NCBI GenBank assembly: GCA_017559615.1
Contig: JAFYRB010000069.1
Location: 1-15,862, forward strand
Length of the DNA stretch: 15,862 nt
Origin: Alistipes sp.
GTDB taxonomy: Bacteria > Bacteroidota > Bacteroidia > Bacteroidales > Rikenellaceae
Direction of reading: 5' to 3'
Shown here: positions 1 to 7,525 of the stretch, piece after piece
How positions within the stretch are numbered: position 1 is the first letter of the stretch
Layout: each line of letters starts with the position of its first letter
Notes under the pieces: generated by a model
Told to the model about the DNA's origin: nothing
The model's database searches: none
Seen by the model: only the letters and a program-made list of their open reading frames with translations
Position numbers and translations under genes: made by a program

Positions 1-380
1 ACGATGCCGAGGTCCATATCGACATATTTCGACTCCTCGACAGTCGAGCAGATGATGATAAAGGCACGTGGCTCGGTACCTGGGAATGGGAGTTTCAGCT
101 CGGGGAGCGCACCACCAAGGCGTATGTAACGAAGCACGATATCTGCCTCCGCGTCAAGCACTGGGCGGAAGCGCAACACCTGCTGGTTACGTGCCGAGGG
201 ACATAGCGTAGCGACCTCTATTATTCTACGCATCTGGTCCTCGCGTACCTGAAACGAGGTGTCGTAGCCACGATAGCTACGGTTATGTAGTAGAAGTCGG
301 CGCAGCGTTGCGGCGCGCTTACGTGCGGGTTGCTGCGAGAGGTAATCCTCCATTCGCTTTTCGAGATAGTTATCTGCCAT
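1..380 (-). CDS. Nitroreductase family protein, N-terminal part (cut by window edge)
   Basis: This is a leftward gene whose 3' end lies outside the window; the first 126 codons are visible. Members of this family are usually FMN-dependent NAD(P)H oxidoreductases acting in the cytoplasm on nitro compounds, quinones or similar substrates. A long basic N-terminal helix (about residues 5-31) is followed by HNRSYRGYD (32-40), the usual 'R-S-x-R' opening of the FMN-phosphate pocket, and by CPSARNQQ (60-67), which corresponds to the family's PSARNxQPW motif. The visible part ends near VDMDLGI, where the family's central helix normally begins. The ATG at 378-380 is chosen because it lies just downstream of a good promoter and gives a normal N-terminus. 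There is no Shine-Dalgarno. The gene stands alone here and is driven from the repeat array behind it. The substrate cannot be inferred. Confidence 0.82.
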   Translation of the reverse strand, partial: MADNYLEKRMEDYLSQQPARKRAATLRRLLLHNRSYRGYDTSFQVREDQMRRIIEVATLCPSARNQQVLRFRPVLDAEADIVLRYIRLGGALPELKLPFPGTEPRAFIIICSTVEESKYVDMDLGI

Positions 381-407
381 AGTAGTAGGAATGAAAATTC
401 ATTTATA

Positions 408-437
408 CAAAGATAACAAAAAGTTGTGAGGTTACAA
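408..437 (-). promoter_or_regulatory. Gene-proximal promoter of the nitroreductase gene
   Basis: On the minus strand the -7 element TATCTTTG lies at 408-415 and a TTG -33 element at 435-437, with 19 nt between them, matching the Bacteroidota pattern of TTTG/TTG and TAnnTTTG. Transcription would start around position 400, about 20 nt before the ATG at 380. Just downstream is a short perfect inverted repeat, AATGAA-TT-TTCATT (390-403). It occupies the place taken by another hairpin in the repeat copies further upstream. The match is by eye; no start site has been measured. Confidence 0.65.
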
Positions 438-712
438 CACTTCGCACGCTCCAAAGTGATATGATGTGCTTGTAGTAGGAGCATCTAATGATGCCAAAGA
501 TACAAAAAGGTGCGAGGATACAACACTTCGCACGCTCCAAAGTGGTAGGATGTGCTTGTAGTAGGAGCATCTAATGATGCCAAAGATACAAAAAAAGTTG
601 TGAGGTTACAACACTTCGCGCGCTCCAAAGTGATATGATGTGCTTGTAGTAGGAGCATCTAATGATGCCAAAGATAACAAAAAGTTGCGAGGATACAACA
701 CTTCGCACGCTC
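408..712 (-). repeat. 86-88 bp tandem repeat (3 full copies plus a 44 bp partial copy) carrying repeated promoter-like elements
   Basis: The 409 bp between the nitroreductase start and the end of the next gene holds units starting at 408, 495, 581 and 669, with periods of 87, 86 and 88 bp; the last unit stops at about 712 against the terminator. On the minus strand each unit has a TTG (at 435, 521, 609 and 696), then 18-20 nt, then TATCTTTG (at 408, 495, 581 and 669). The three full distal junctions also hold GCATC-ATTA-GATGC (481-494, 567-580, 655-668), followed by TCCTACTAC. The same TCCTACTAC motif lies at 382-390, beside the gene's own start. Differences between copies are scattered substitutions and 1 bp indels. 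The changing period breaks any reading frame, so the array is non-coding. It most likely arose by duplication of the native promoter-leader segment. Confidence 0.9.
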
Positions 713-749
713 AAAAAAAAAGTATCCCAAGCATAACGCCTGGGATACT
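713..749 (-). terminator. Rho-independent terminator of the 933-residue lipoprotein gene
   Basis: On the minus strand AGTATCCCAGGC pairs with GCTTGGGATACT (12 bp with one G-T pair, loop GTTAT), directly followed by a run of eight to nine T at 713-721. It lies 41 bp past the lipoprotein stop codon. It also separates that transcript from the promoter repeat array, which is read in the same direction. Confidence 0.93.
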
Positions 750-789
750 CGTTTATAGTTCTGCTGCCGAGGCAGCTTGGAAGCTCAAA

Positions 790-3591
790 TTACTTCGCAG
801 GGAAATCTACGCCGTAAATCTGCTTGAACAACGCCTGTACACGTGCGTGGTAAGCCTCCTCAGAGTTGTCGTGCTTCTGCTCAGGTACGATGCGCTTGAT
901 AGCCTTTGACTCATCAACTACAAGAGGAGTTACAGAGTATGTACGCTGCTTAGCCTTTGGAGCCTCGCCAAGTGAGTTAACAGCCTTCGCTGTGCCCTTA
1001 CCTACTGCAACGTTAGCCTTTGCAGACTGTGTTGAAGCACCCTTACGCTTGAGGACTACATCGCCACAAACCTGTGGGTTGAGTGGAGTAGCCTGACCAT
1101 ACTGGAGCTGTGCTACACAAGGGTAGTAAGTCTCAACAGCTGGGTTGCCATTAGCGTCAGTGTAGTTGTATACGATAGGCTTGATAGTAATAGTATTGCC
1201 ATCCGCAGAAACCTCAACAGGGAAGCGTGAATCGAGTAGCAACTCACCCTTAGAGTTGTATACTGGAGCGCCGATGTATGACGAATTACCGATAGCCAAC
1301 ATATAGAATGTGTAGTCGATACCGTAGTAGAATGCCGACATTGGGAACTCACGCTCGATGTTGAGTGGCAACCATACGTTACCATTAGCATCAATCTCAA
1401 GGTTCCACTTTGGACCGAAGTCGTAGAACATATCAGCAACAGTAGCTACAGAGAACTCTGAAGAGATAAACAAATCCCAAGGAGTCTGAACAACGCCGAG
1501 GTTGTATGCTGGGTCAGTGAAGTTGTAACCAAGGCACAAAAGACGGTTGAAACCACGTGTACGCTGGTTGTACAACTTTGCAGTCTGCTGGAACTCCTCG
1601 AAGAGCTCGTCAGTCTTATCGCGGCTGATACCCCACTCCTTATAGAGCTCATATACTGAATCATCGAGGTAATCTGGACACTCTACACCTGAAGCGATAG
1701 TAACATTTGAAGTGTAGTTACCGATTGGCTGCCAGTAAGCCTCAGCAGTCTCTGTTGCAGCGACATACTGCTTCATAGGCGCTGTAGCCTCCCACTCGCC
1801 ACAAAGGGTTGTGAAGAGCTGTGACTCTACACGTACTGGGAAGTTAGCGTTAGGAGTAGTAACCTCAGCAACAGCCTTTGTGTTAGGATCATCAGGGTTG
1901 TTAGAAGAGCCCTCCCAGTTGTAAACAAGCATTGCAAGACGTGTTGTAGCGTTATCGCGGCTTGATACTGTAAAGTTAAAACCAGCCTCAGAGTTAATCT
2001 GCTCGATAGCTGTCATATCAACGTGAAGTGGGTTACCCATCTCCTTAAGAAGGTCTGTGTAAGAGTATGACTTAAGAATCTGGTCAAACTCACGAACATA
2101 GTTACAAGCGAAGTAAACCTCAGTTACATCGTTAGTACCGTAGTTAGGGTTCTTAACGTTGAATGTAGCGCTGTATGGATCCTCTGTCTCAATTGGAGTG
2201 ATGATAACCTCTGGCTTTGACAAAGTTACCTCTGGCAAAGTAAAGGTAGTAGTGTTGAAGCACTGCAAAGTACCAGCCTGGTCACCAATACCAGATACCA
2301 ATACGCGAATCTCCTGACCTGCCATACCCTTAGTATCAACAAACCACTCATTGAGCCACAACTCAGATACTGGATCTGTAGTCATATGAACACCGAATGT
2401 CATCAATGAGAAGTAAGAACCTACGAACCAACGCAAGTAATCCTCGTTGTTGTCGATAAGTGGCAAAATCTGTGTCTGGTACTCTGACTCTGTACAGAGC
2501 AATACGTTGTAGAGCAATACCTCCTCGTCAGCTTTGAATGAGATACAAGCGTTGATAGGAGTCTTATCAGTAACCTTAATCTCTACGTTAGCATCCATAA
2601 TCTCTGGCTCGAGAGTATCTACCTGAATACGCTGGTAGTAACCTGTCCAATACTTCTCCGAGTCGTAAGCCTCAGTATCAACCTCATTTATCCAACGCAA
2701 GAAGTCGTACATAGGCTCGTAGTAACCTGGCTTCCAACCTGCAGGATATGCCCAGATTGTACGATCGAGATATGTCAACTCATCGTAATATGACACAAGC
2801 TCAAACTCACCATCGCCATTCTCGTCAACGTAGCAGATACGCTCGTTAGGATCGTCCATATAGCTAAACTCACCGATGAGGAATATACCTGGCTCACCAG
2901 GAACCTTAGGGTCTGCATACTCTGCACCATCAGGAACGATGTTACCCTGGTCATCACGCTCGTAGTTATAGTACTCATCATAGCGAACAGTTCTGTCGGT
3001 AGTTGTGTACTGTGCAGCGTTGTAGAGCAACATATCAATCTCCATTGAGCCCATCTGCTTGCTATAGTTGTACATAGGGAGTGAAGTGGTAGAGTAACGC
3101 AAAGCGTTGCCGCGCTGCTTAACCTCCTCTGGAACCTGTACGTGAACAGCGAAACCATCGTTCTTACGCTCAACAATAGTCAATACATCGCCATAGTTTG
3201 TTGTTGTGAACTCTGCGACCTTAACCTCTCCGTAAATCTTGTTGTCAGACTGACGGAAGGCGAAGTAAACCTTGTGAGATGTATTAGCCTCGAGGCCCTG
3301 GATGAGGACCTTATTCTCAGATACAACTGTTGTATCCTCAATCTCAACCTTAGTACCACCAGCAAGGATAGCTGTTGATGGAACATCCTTGTCGAGGATG
3401 TAGGCAAACTCCTTAACACCTGATGTCTTAACGGTAATCTCTACCGACGCAGGCGTAGGCTCACCAACCAAAACCTCGATAGAGGTCTTTGCGCTAGGGC
3501 CTGGCTCGGGGGTGTCAGGAGTACAAGCGCTAATTGCGAAACCAGCAACGAGTGCTACCATCGCAATAAGATAGTGCTTAAAATGCTTCAT
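790..3591 (-). CDS. Large surface-type lipoprotein of unknown function with Ig/FN3-like N-terminal domain (933 aa)
   Basis: I do not recognise a named family. The N-terminus is a lipoprotein signal: basic start, hydrophobic residues 8-20, lipobox ISAC with the lipidated Cys at 23, then an acidic, proline-rich linker (TPDTPEPGP). This suggests an outer-membrane, possibly surface-exposed, protein. Residues of about 37-134 look like an FN3/Ig-type beta-sandwich ending in VAEFTTTNYG. A second beta-rich stretch near 440-490 may be another such domain. The middle is acidic and very rich in Tyr and Trp. DENGDG (256-261) resembles a calcium-binding loop but lacks the usual last ligand. The C-terminal 80 or so residues change character to a Lys/Ala-rich linker and a short helical tail. 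The gene has its own promoter and terminator and is not obviously co-transcribed with the amylase upstream. No SusC or SusD partner is present in the window. Glycan or protein binding is possible but unproven. Confidence 0.85.
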   Translation of the reverse strand: MKHFKHYLIAMVALVAGFAISACTPDTPEPGPSAKTSIEVLVGEPTPASVEITVKTSGVKEFAYILDKDVPSTAILAGGTKVEIEDTTVVSENKVLIQGLEANTSHKVYFAFRQSDNKIYGEVKVAEFTTTNYGDVLTIVERKNDGFAVHVQVPEEVKQRGNALRYSTTSLPMYNYSKQMGSMEIDMLLYNAAQYTTTDRTVRYDEYYNYERDDQGNIVPDGAEYADPKVPGEPGIFLIGEFSYMDDPNERICYVDENGDGEFELVSYYDELTYLDRTIWAYPAGWKPGYYEPMYDFLRWINEVDTEAYDSEKYWTGYYQRIQVDTLEPEIMDANVEIKVTDKTPINACISFKADEEVLLYNVLLCTESEYQTQILPLIDNNEDYLRWFVGSYFSLMTFGVHMTTDPVSELWLNEWFVDTKGMAGQEIRVLVSGIGDQAGTLQCFNTTTFTLPEVTLSKPEVIITPIETEDPYSATFNVKNPNYGTNDVTEVYFACNYVREFDQILKSYSYTDLLKEMGNPLHVDMTAIEQINSEAGFNFTVSSRDNATTRLAMLVYNWEGSSNNPDDPNTKAVAEVTTPNANFPVRVESQLFTTLCGEWEATAPMKQYVAATETAEAYWQPIGNYTSNVTIASGVECPDYLDDSVYELYKEWGISRDKTDELFEEFQQTAKLYNQRTRGFNRLLCLGYNFTDPAYNLGVVQTPWDLFISSEFSVATVADMFYDFGPKWNLEIDANGNVWLPLNIEREFPMSAFYYGIDYTFYMLAIGNSSYIGAPVYNSKGELLLDSRFPVEVSADGNTITIKPIVYNYTDANGNPAVETYYPCVAQLQYGQATPLNPQVCGDVVLKRKGASTQSAKANVAVGKGTAKAVNSLGEAPKAKQRTYSVTPLVVDESKAIKRIVPEQKHDNSEEAYHARVQALFKQIYGVDFPAK

Positions 3592-3653
3592 AAAGTTAAT
3601 AATTTAGTTTTTTAAAAAATGTATATAAATTTATCTCTTTCGATTTTGGTCCG

Positions 3654-3661
3654 CAAATATA
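3654..3661 (-). promoter_or_regulatory. Promoter -7 element of the 933-residue lipoprotein gene
   Basis: TATATTTG followed by C on the minus strand fits TAnnTTTGC exactly. The -33 region is weak (TGG at 3681-3683, 19 nt away). The leader of about 55 nt is very A/T-rich, contains the palindrome TTTTTTAAAAAA (3608-3619) and lacks a Shine-Dalgarno, as is usual for strongly translated Bacteroidota genes. The remainder of the 278 bp gap (3662-3810) shows nothing else that I can name. Confidence 0.65.
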
Positions 3662-3810
3662 GAGATATATTTTGAAACTACCACATTATTAATGCAATAT
3701 TTCTGCATACAATGAATTTATATTCCATTTTCATCGCTCCATAAATCAGCACTTTATCGCTTTTTTTTATGAGCCACGCAGCTGAAAATTGCATATTCTC
3801 GCATAGTGAA

Positions 3811-3848
3811 TAAAACTGCCTTACGCAGCATATAGCCACGTAAGGCAG
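3811..3848 (-). terminator. Rho-independent terminator of the GH13 gene
   Basis: On the minus strand CTGCCTTACG (3839-3848) pairs perfectly with CGTAAGGCAG (3816-3825) around a 13 nt loop, and TTTTA follows at 3811-3815. It lies 21 bp past the stop codon of the amylase-like gene. Confidence 0.88.
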
Positions 3849-3869
3849 CGGAAACTTATATTACATTGG

Positions 3870-6386
3870 TTATTCCTTCACAAGAACGATGTAGTCGCTC
3901 GCTGCGAGAGTGAAGCTATGCGATGAGCCGAGCTGTACCTTCTCGCCTGTCATAAGATTTGTCCACTCGCCAGCCGATGGAACATTTACAGATGTTGTAG
4001 ACTCTGCGTTGTTGAAGTTCGCAACAACGATAACCTTATCCATTACGAGTACCTTACCACCCATCTGGGCATCACCTACCGACCAAGTGTGTACGCTTAC
4101 GTTATCCTGACCGTAATACTCCTCGTGGTCGGTACGCCAAGAGATAACCTTCGACATAGCATCGTAGAGAGCCTTACGGTTAGCATCCTCGAAGTAGTTC
4201 CAACGCACTGGCTTGCGACCTGTACGGCCATTCTCCTCGATAGATACGTCGTAGCCAAGCTCACCAAACTGCCACATCATCTTTGGATATGGAGTGAGGA
4301 AGTGGAAGGCGTAAACAGCCTGAAGACGCTTCGAGATAACAGCCCAATCGCCCTTAACCCAGCTCTGGCCATACTTAACAGCGTCATATGCAATACGCTC
4401 CTCGTCGTGAGTCTCGATATTGTTGATACGGCCCTTCTTGAAGTCCGCAAAGCTGCTACCTGTATAACCGAGTACCGACTGCTTGTAGCCATTGCGCTGG
4501 TTATTGTTCCAGCAGAGTGCGCCTACGCTGCTATAAAGCTCATCCTCCTCCTTCTGGTCGCAGAAGTGCTCGAAGATGATGTAAGCATCCTCATCTACGG
4601 CGCGGATAGTCTCGGCATAGTGCTTCAAGATACCAACACGCTGTGCAGAGTAGCCACCAGCATCATAGTTGCCAGGGTTCTGCACGAAGCCCTTGGTAAG
4701 GTCGAAGCGGAAGCCATCGACATTATACTCCTCCATCCAATACTCAAGAACATCGTCGAAGTAGTTTACGGTCTCTGCGTATGTGTGGTTGAAGTCGTGG
4801 AACACGCTCCAGTTGTGAGGCGCATCTACGTTGAAGAATGGATTATTCGATGCAGTCTTATTCGCACCAGCATCCCACCACATCTTCGCATAAGGGAACT
4901 GACCTGTTGCGTGGTTGAACACTACGTCGACAATAACTGCGATACCGCGCTTGTGACACTCGTCGATAAACTCCTTATAGTCCGTATCTGTACCATAAGC
5001 CTTATCTGTTGCGAAGTAGAAGCAAGGGTTGTAGCCCCAAGAGTCGTTACCGTCGAACTCCTGGATAGGCATAAGCTCGATAGCGTTAACGCCCAAATTC
5101 TCGATGTAGTCCAACTTCGCTGTAACGGCGTCGATAGAGCCCGCCTCGGTAAAGTCACGCACGAGCAACTCATAGATTGCAAGAGAGTTCTCCGCAGGAC
5201 GCTCATACGATGTTGCGGTCCACTGATACTCCTCTGGGTTAATCTCGAATACCGATACGATATCCGATGTATACTCCGAAGGATAAGCCTTCAAGTTAGG
5301 ATATACCGAAGCGTCAATCCACTTATCGTTCCAAGGGTCGAGAATCTTTGTTGCATAAGGGTCACCAATCTTGAGTGTACCATCTACGAGGTACTGATAG
5401 CCATACTCAACACCCTCCTCAAGACCTGAAACAGTAATCCAGAAGTAGTCGCCATCGCGCTTCATCATAGTCTCATTAGATGGAGCATACTCGTTGAAGT
5501 CGCCGAGCAACACCACTGACTTCTTGCCAGGAGCAAAGAGTACGAACGTAGCCTCATTGCCATTTACGTTTACACCACACTCCGCATCTGCAGGACGCGC
5601 TGCGCTCTCTGTCTCGCCAAGAACTGCAACAGCAATAGACTCCTCGATAGTCTCCTTACCATCGGTAGCTACAACCTTGAAGACGATATCCTCGGCCTCG
5701 GTTGGAGTGTAGGTATATGTCAATGTTGCGCCACCTGTCTCGGCAACGGCAGTATCATTCTTATACAACTTTACGTTTGTTGTAGCCTGCTGCTGTGTCT
5801 GTACAGTAATCTCATCACCCACCTGGTAGATATCACCGTGCTTTGGTGTGAGGAACTTAACAGACATACCCTCCTGAGCAAGCTCCACGAAGATATCCTG
5901 ACCATTATCCTTTACCTCCAACTTGCTATCTGCCGAGCGGAATACGAAGCAGATGTGTGTTACAGTCTCGCCCTCTGGAACGTTATACCACGCGTGAACA
6001 CCACCCTTGATAACGTAGTGCCAAAGGTTATCCTCCTTACGCTCAAGTTTACACTCTGGGATGTTATCACCCCATTCTGAAAGCACGTGCTTCCAGTCGC
6101 CCGTAGATGAGCTCTCGGTAGTAAGCACACCTGTATGGGCATACAACTCACCTGTAAAGCCCTCGGCAGCGGTACCTGCAGTATTGAGGATAACGGTGAT
6201 ATCCTCGGTCATAGCCTCTGTTACGAAGGCAGGGTCTGTAGAGATTAGCGGATACTCCGAAGGACCAGGGGTTGGCGCTGGTGGAACAGGAGGAACATCC
6301 GGGAATATGATGCCTGGATCCTTACCAGCACATCCCATCATCACGATAGCCACGAAAGCCATCATCAAAAAGCGAAGCGTTTTCAT
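3870..6386 (-). CDS. Lipoprotein GH13 alpha-amylase-like glycoside hydrolase with N-terminal carbohydrate-binding-type modules (838 aa)
   Basis: Predicted to hydrolyse alpha-glucans (starch, glycogen or their oligosaccharides) at the cell surface or in the periplasm. A lipoprotein signal ends at Cys19 (MMGC), followed by AGKD and a Pro-rich linker. Then come a SusE/F- or CBM26-like beta module (about 50-170, with a W-rich strand pattern), an Ig-like domain (about 172-257) and a CBM48/E-set-like domain (about 275-350). The catalytic barrel runs from about 405 to 760. All GH13 signature regions are intact: DVVFNH (487-492), GFRFD with nucleophile D562, IIFEHF with acid/base E606, and ETHDEE with H660 and D661. 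A C-terminal beta domain completes the protein, ending DYIVLVKE. It has its own promoter and terminator. No SusC/SusD pair, regulator or other starch gene is visible nearby. Substrate and product size cannot be read from sequence alone. Confidence 0.92.
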   Translation of the reverse strand: MKTLRFLMMAFVAIVMMGCAGKDPGIIFPDVPPVPPAPTPGPSEYPLISTDPAFVTEAMTEDITVILNTAGTAAEGFTGELYAHTGVLTTESSSTGDWKHVLSEWGDNIPECKLERKEDNLWHYVIKGGVHAWYNVPEGETVTHICFVFRSADSKLEVKDNGQDIFVELAQEGMSVKFLTPKHGDIYQVGDEITVQTQQQATTNVKLYKNDTAVAETGGATLTYTYTPTEAEDIVFKVVATDGKETIEESIAVAVLGETESAARPADAECGVNVNGNEATFVLFAPGKKSVVLLGDFNEYAPSNETMMKRDGDYFWITVSGLEEGVEYGYQYLVDGTLKIGDPYATKILDPWNDKWIDASVYPNLKAYPSEYTSDIVSVFEINPEEYQWTATSYERPAENSLAIYELLVRDFTEAGSIDAVTAKLDYIENLGVNAIELMPIQEFDGNDSWGYNPCFYFATDKAYGTDTDYKEFIDECHKRGIAVIVDVVFNHATGQFPYAKMWWDAGANKTASNNPFFNVDAPHNWSVFHDFNHTYAETVNYFDDVLEYWMEEYNVDGFRFDLTKGFVQNPGNYDAGGYSAQRVGILKHYAETIRAVDEDAYIIFEHFCDQKEEDELYSSVGALCWNNNQRNGYKQSVLGYTGSSFADFKKGRINNIETHDEERIAYDAVKYGQSWVKGDWAVISKRLQAVYAFHFLTPYPKMMWQFGELGYDVSIEENGRTGRKPVRWNYFEDANRKALYDAMSKVISWRTDHEEYYGQDNVSVHTWSVGDAQMGGKVLVMDKVIVVANFNNAESTTSVNVPSAGEWTNLMTGEKVQLGSSHSFTLAASDYIVLVKE

Positions 6387-6426
6387 TCGATGTGTATCTA
6401 AAAAGTTAATATTGTCGGCATCGCGC

Positions 6427-6457
6427 TATGTATACATACATAGACTCGGCAAAGTTA
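6427..6457 (-). promoter_or_regulatory. Promoter of the GH13 gene with a 12 bp palindrome in the leader
   Basis: The minus strand has TAACTTTG followed by C at 6450-6457, a full TAnnTTTGC match. TTTTC at 6476-6480, 18 nt upstream, is the likely -33 region. The perfect palindrome TATGTATACATA (6427-6438) lies just downstream of the expected start site, where a repressor could bind; that role is inference. The leader is about 55-60 nt and has no Shine-Dalgarno. Confidence 0.65.
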
Positions 6458-6475
6458 CACAAAATTCAGCATATA

Positions 6476-6510
6476 GAAAAGCACCATCGAGAGAAATTTC
6501 CCAATGGTGC
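6476..6510 (-). terminator. Terminator hairpin at the end of the murA-tdk-tsaC-thioesterase operon
   Basis: GCACCAT (6481-6487) pairs perfectly with ATGGTGC (6504-6510) around an inner GAAATTTC palindrome. On the minus strand TTTTC follows (6476-6480), which suits termination 24 bp past the thioesterase stop. On the plus strand the hairpin is followed by TATTTTTTG, so it could also stop antisense transcription. The short T-run doubles as the -33 region of the GH13 promoter. Confidence 0.7.
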
Positions 6511-6533
6511 TATTTTTTGTACGAATGGAGCTA

Positions 6534-6947
6534 TTACTCCTCCGAATGGATAAGATACTCTTCCAATTTCACACGCCACTCCTCTGGCATAGCCACAGTT
6601 TGCTGCGTTTCGAAGTCGAAGGCCACCATAACGGAGCTACTCTCCGTGAGGCACTTATCGCCCAACATAATGCGCTGATGCAGAGTCATACTCTTATTTC
6701 CGATGCGCGACACATCCGTCACCACAACAATATCATCCGTAAGACGCACCTGACCATAGTAGTCGGTATGTGTCGAAGCGGTGATGATACGCAACTTATC
6801 AAAGACACCCGTAATACCCAAAACCTGAGTATAGAACGCCGTCTTACCCATATCGAAGTAGCTCTGCTGCCAGATGTTATTTACGTGCATAAACGAGTCT
6901 ACATCCGAGAATCGCTTCTGTACAGGTGTTATAATCTGCTTTGCCAT
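6534..6947 (-). CDS. Hotdog-fold acyl-CoA thioesterase, 4HBT/YbgC-FadM type (137 aa)
   Basis: A small cytoplasmic enzyme expected to hydrolyse acyl-CoA or acyl-ACP thioesters. The family motif is seen at residues 12-24 as RFSDVDSFMHVNN, with D17 in the place of the catalytic Asp and H21 in the conserved GH/MH position. It is followed by the long hotdog helix WQQSYFDMGKTAFY. Length is typical for a single-domain member. It is the last gene of a four-gene operon, 11 bp downstream of the tsaC-type gene, and is followed by a hairpin terminator. The physiological substrate is unknown. Operon position with murA, tdk and tsaC suggests constitutive, growth-linked expression rather than a pathway link. 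Confidence 0.88.
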   Translation of the reverse strand: MAKQIITPVQKRFSDVDSFMHVNNIWQQSYFDMGKTAFYTQVLGITGVFDKLRIITASTHTDYYGQVRLTDDIVVVTDVSRIGNKSMTLHQRIMLGDKCLTESSSVMVAFDFETQQTVAMPEEWRVKLEEYLIHSEE

Positions 6948-6958
6948 ACCCTACTCTC

Positions 6959-7522
6959 TTACTGACGGATAATCTGAATCTCGGAATCCTCGCCAAAGGC
7001 GATAATAGAGCTTGGCTTGAGCGTAGGCTTACCCTCGAAGCGTGGGTGGACAACATAATCCACACCTTCGATAATCCCCTGTGCCACATCCTTTAGGCGC
7101 TTTGCCGCAACCTCGCCCGAGATATTCGCCGAGGTAGAGACAATAGGCTTGCCAAACTTACGTAGCAACGCCTGACAGAAGTCGTGCTGCGGAACACGAA
7201 CGCCCAGAGTTCCCGTCTCGGGGATAAGGCTTGGCGCAACACCCGTAGCACCTGGAAGAATCGCCGTAAGAGGCTTATCCGATAGCTCCATAACCTCGAA
7301 CGCAATGCCTGGAGCGCGATTTACATAGCGAACAATCATATCTGCGTCGCGGCACAAGCACAACATCGAGTGCTTATCCTGACTACGCTTTAGGGCATAT
7401 ACCTTCTGCACCGCCTCCTCGTTTGTAGCGTCACAACCAATGCCCCATATAGTATCTGTTGGGTAGAGGATAATACCTCCTGCGCGAAGCACCTCCACGC
7501 ACTTTTCTACTGCTTTCTGCAT
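6959..7522 (-). CDS. L-threonylcarbamoyladenylate synthase, TsaC/YrdC/Sua5 family (187 aa)
   Basis: The family makes threonylcarbamoyl-AMP from threonine, bicarbonate and ATP, the first step of the universal t6A37 modification of ANN-decoding tRNAs. Visible motifs are YPTDT (20-24) in the threonine/ATP pocket, the basic ALKRSQDK stretch, LGVRVP, and VSTSAN followed by ISGE, then a closing SSIIAF segment. Length fits the short TsaC/YrdC form; the extra C-terminal domain of long Sua5 proteins is absent. The ATG at 7520-7522 lies only 3 bp after the tdk stop, so translation is probably coupled. YciO-type paralogues share these motifs, so the exact subgroup is less certain than the family. I therefore leave the symbol blank. 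Confidence 0.9.
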   Translation of the reverse strand: MQKAVEKCVEVLRAGGIILYPTDTIWGIGCDATNEEAVQKVYALKRSQDKHSMLCLCRDADMIVRYVNRAPGIAFEVMELSDKPLTAILPGATGVAPSLIPETGTLGVRVPQHDFCQALLRKFGKPIVSTSANISGEVAAKRLKDVAQGIIEGVDYVVHPRFEGKPTLKPSSIIAFGEDSEIQIIRQ

Positions 7523-7525
7523 ATC

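Noticed and set aside
408..712. CRISPR array or coding tandem repeat
   Set aside because: Units are 86-88 bp, near-identical along their whole length with no variable spacers, and the changing period and stop codons prevent a constant reading frame.
640..909. Small rightward open frame running from the repeat array into the lipoprotein gene
   Set aside because: It crosses the repeat array and the terminator and continues antisense to the lipoprotein C-terminus; nothing supports translation.
4089..5429. Long rightward open frame (446 codons) opposite the GH13 gene
   Set aside because: It is antisense to an enzyme with all catalytic motifs intact, its product shows no domain, and no promoter or start context supports it; the codon bias of the GH13 strand creates it.
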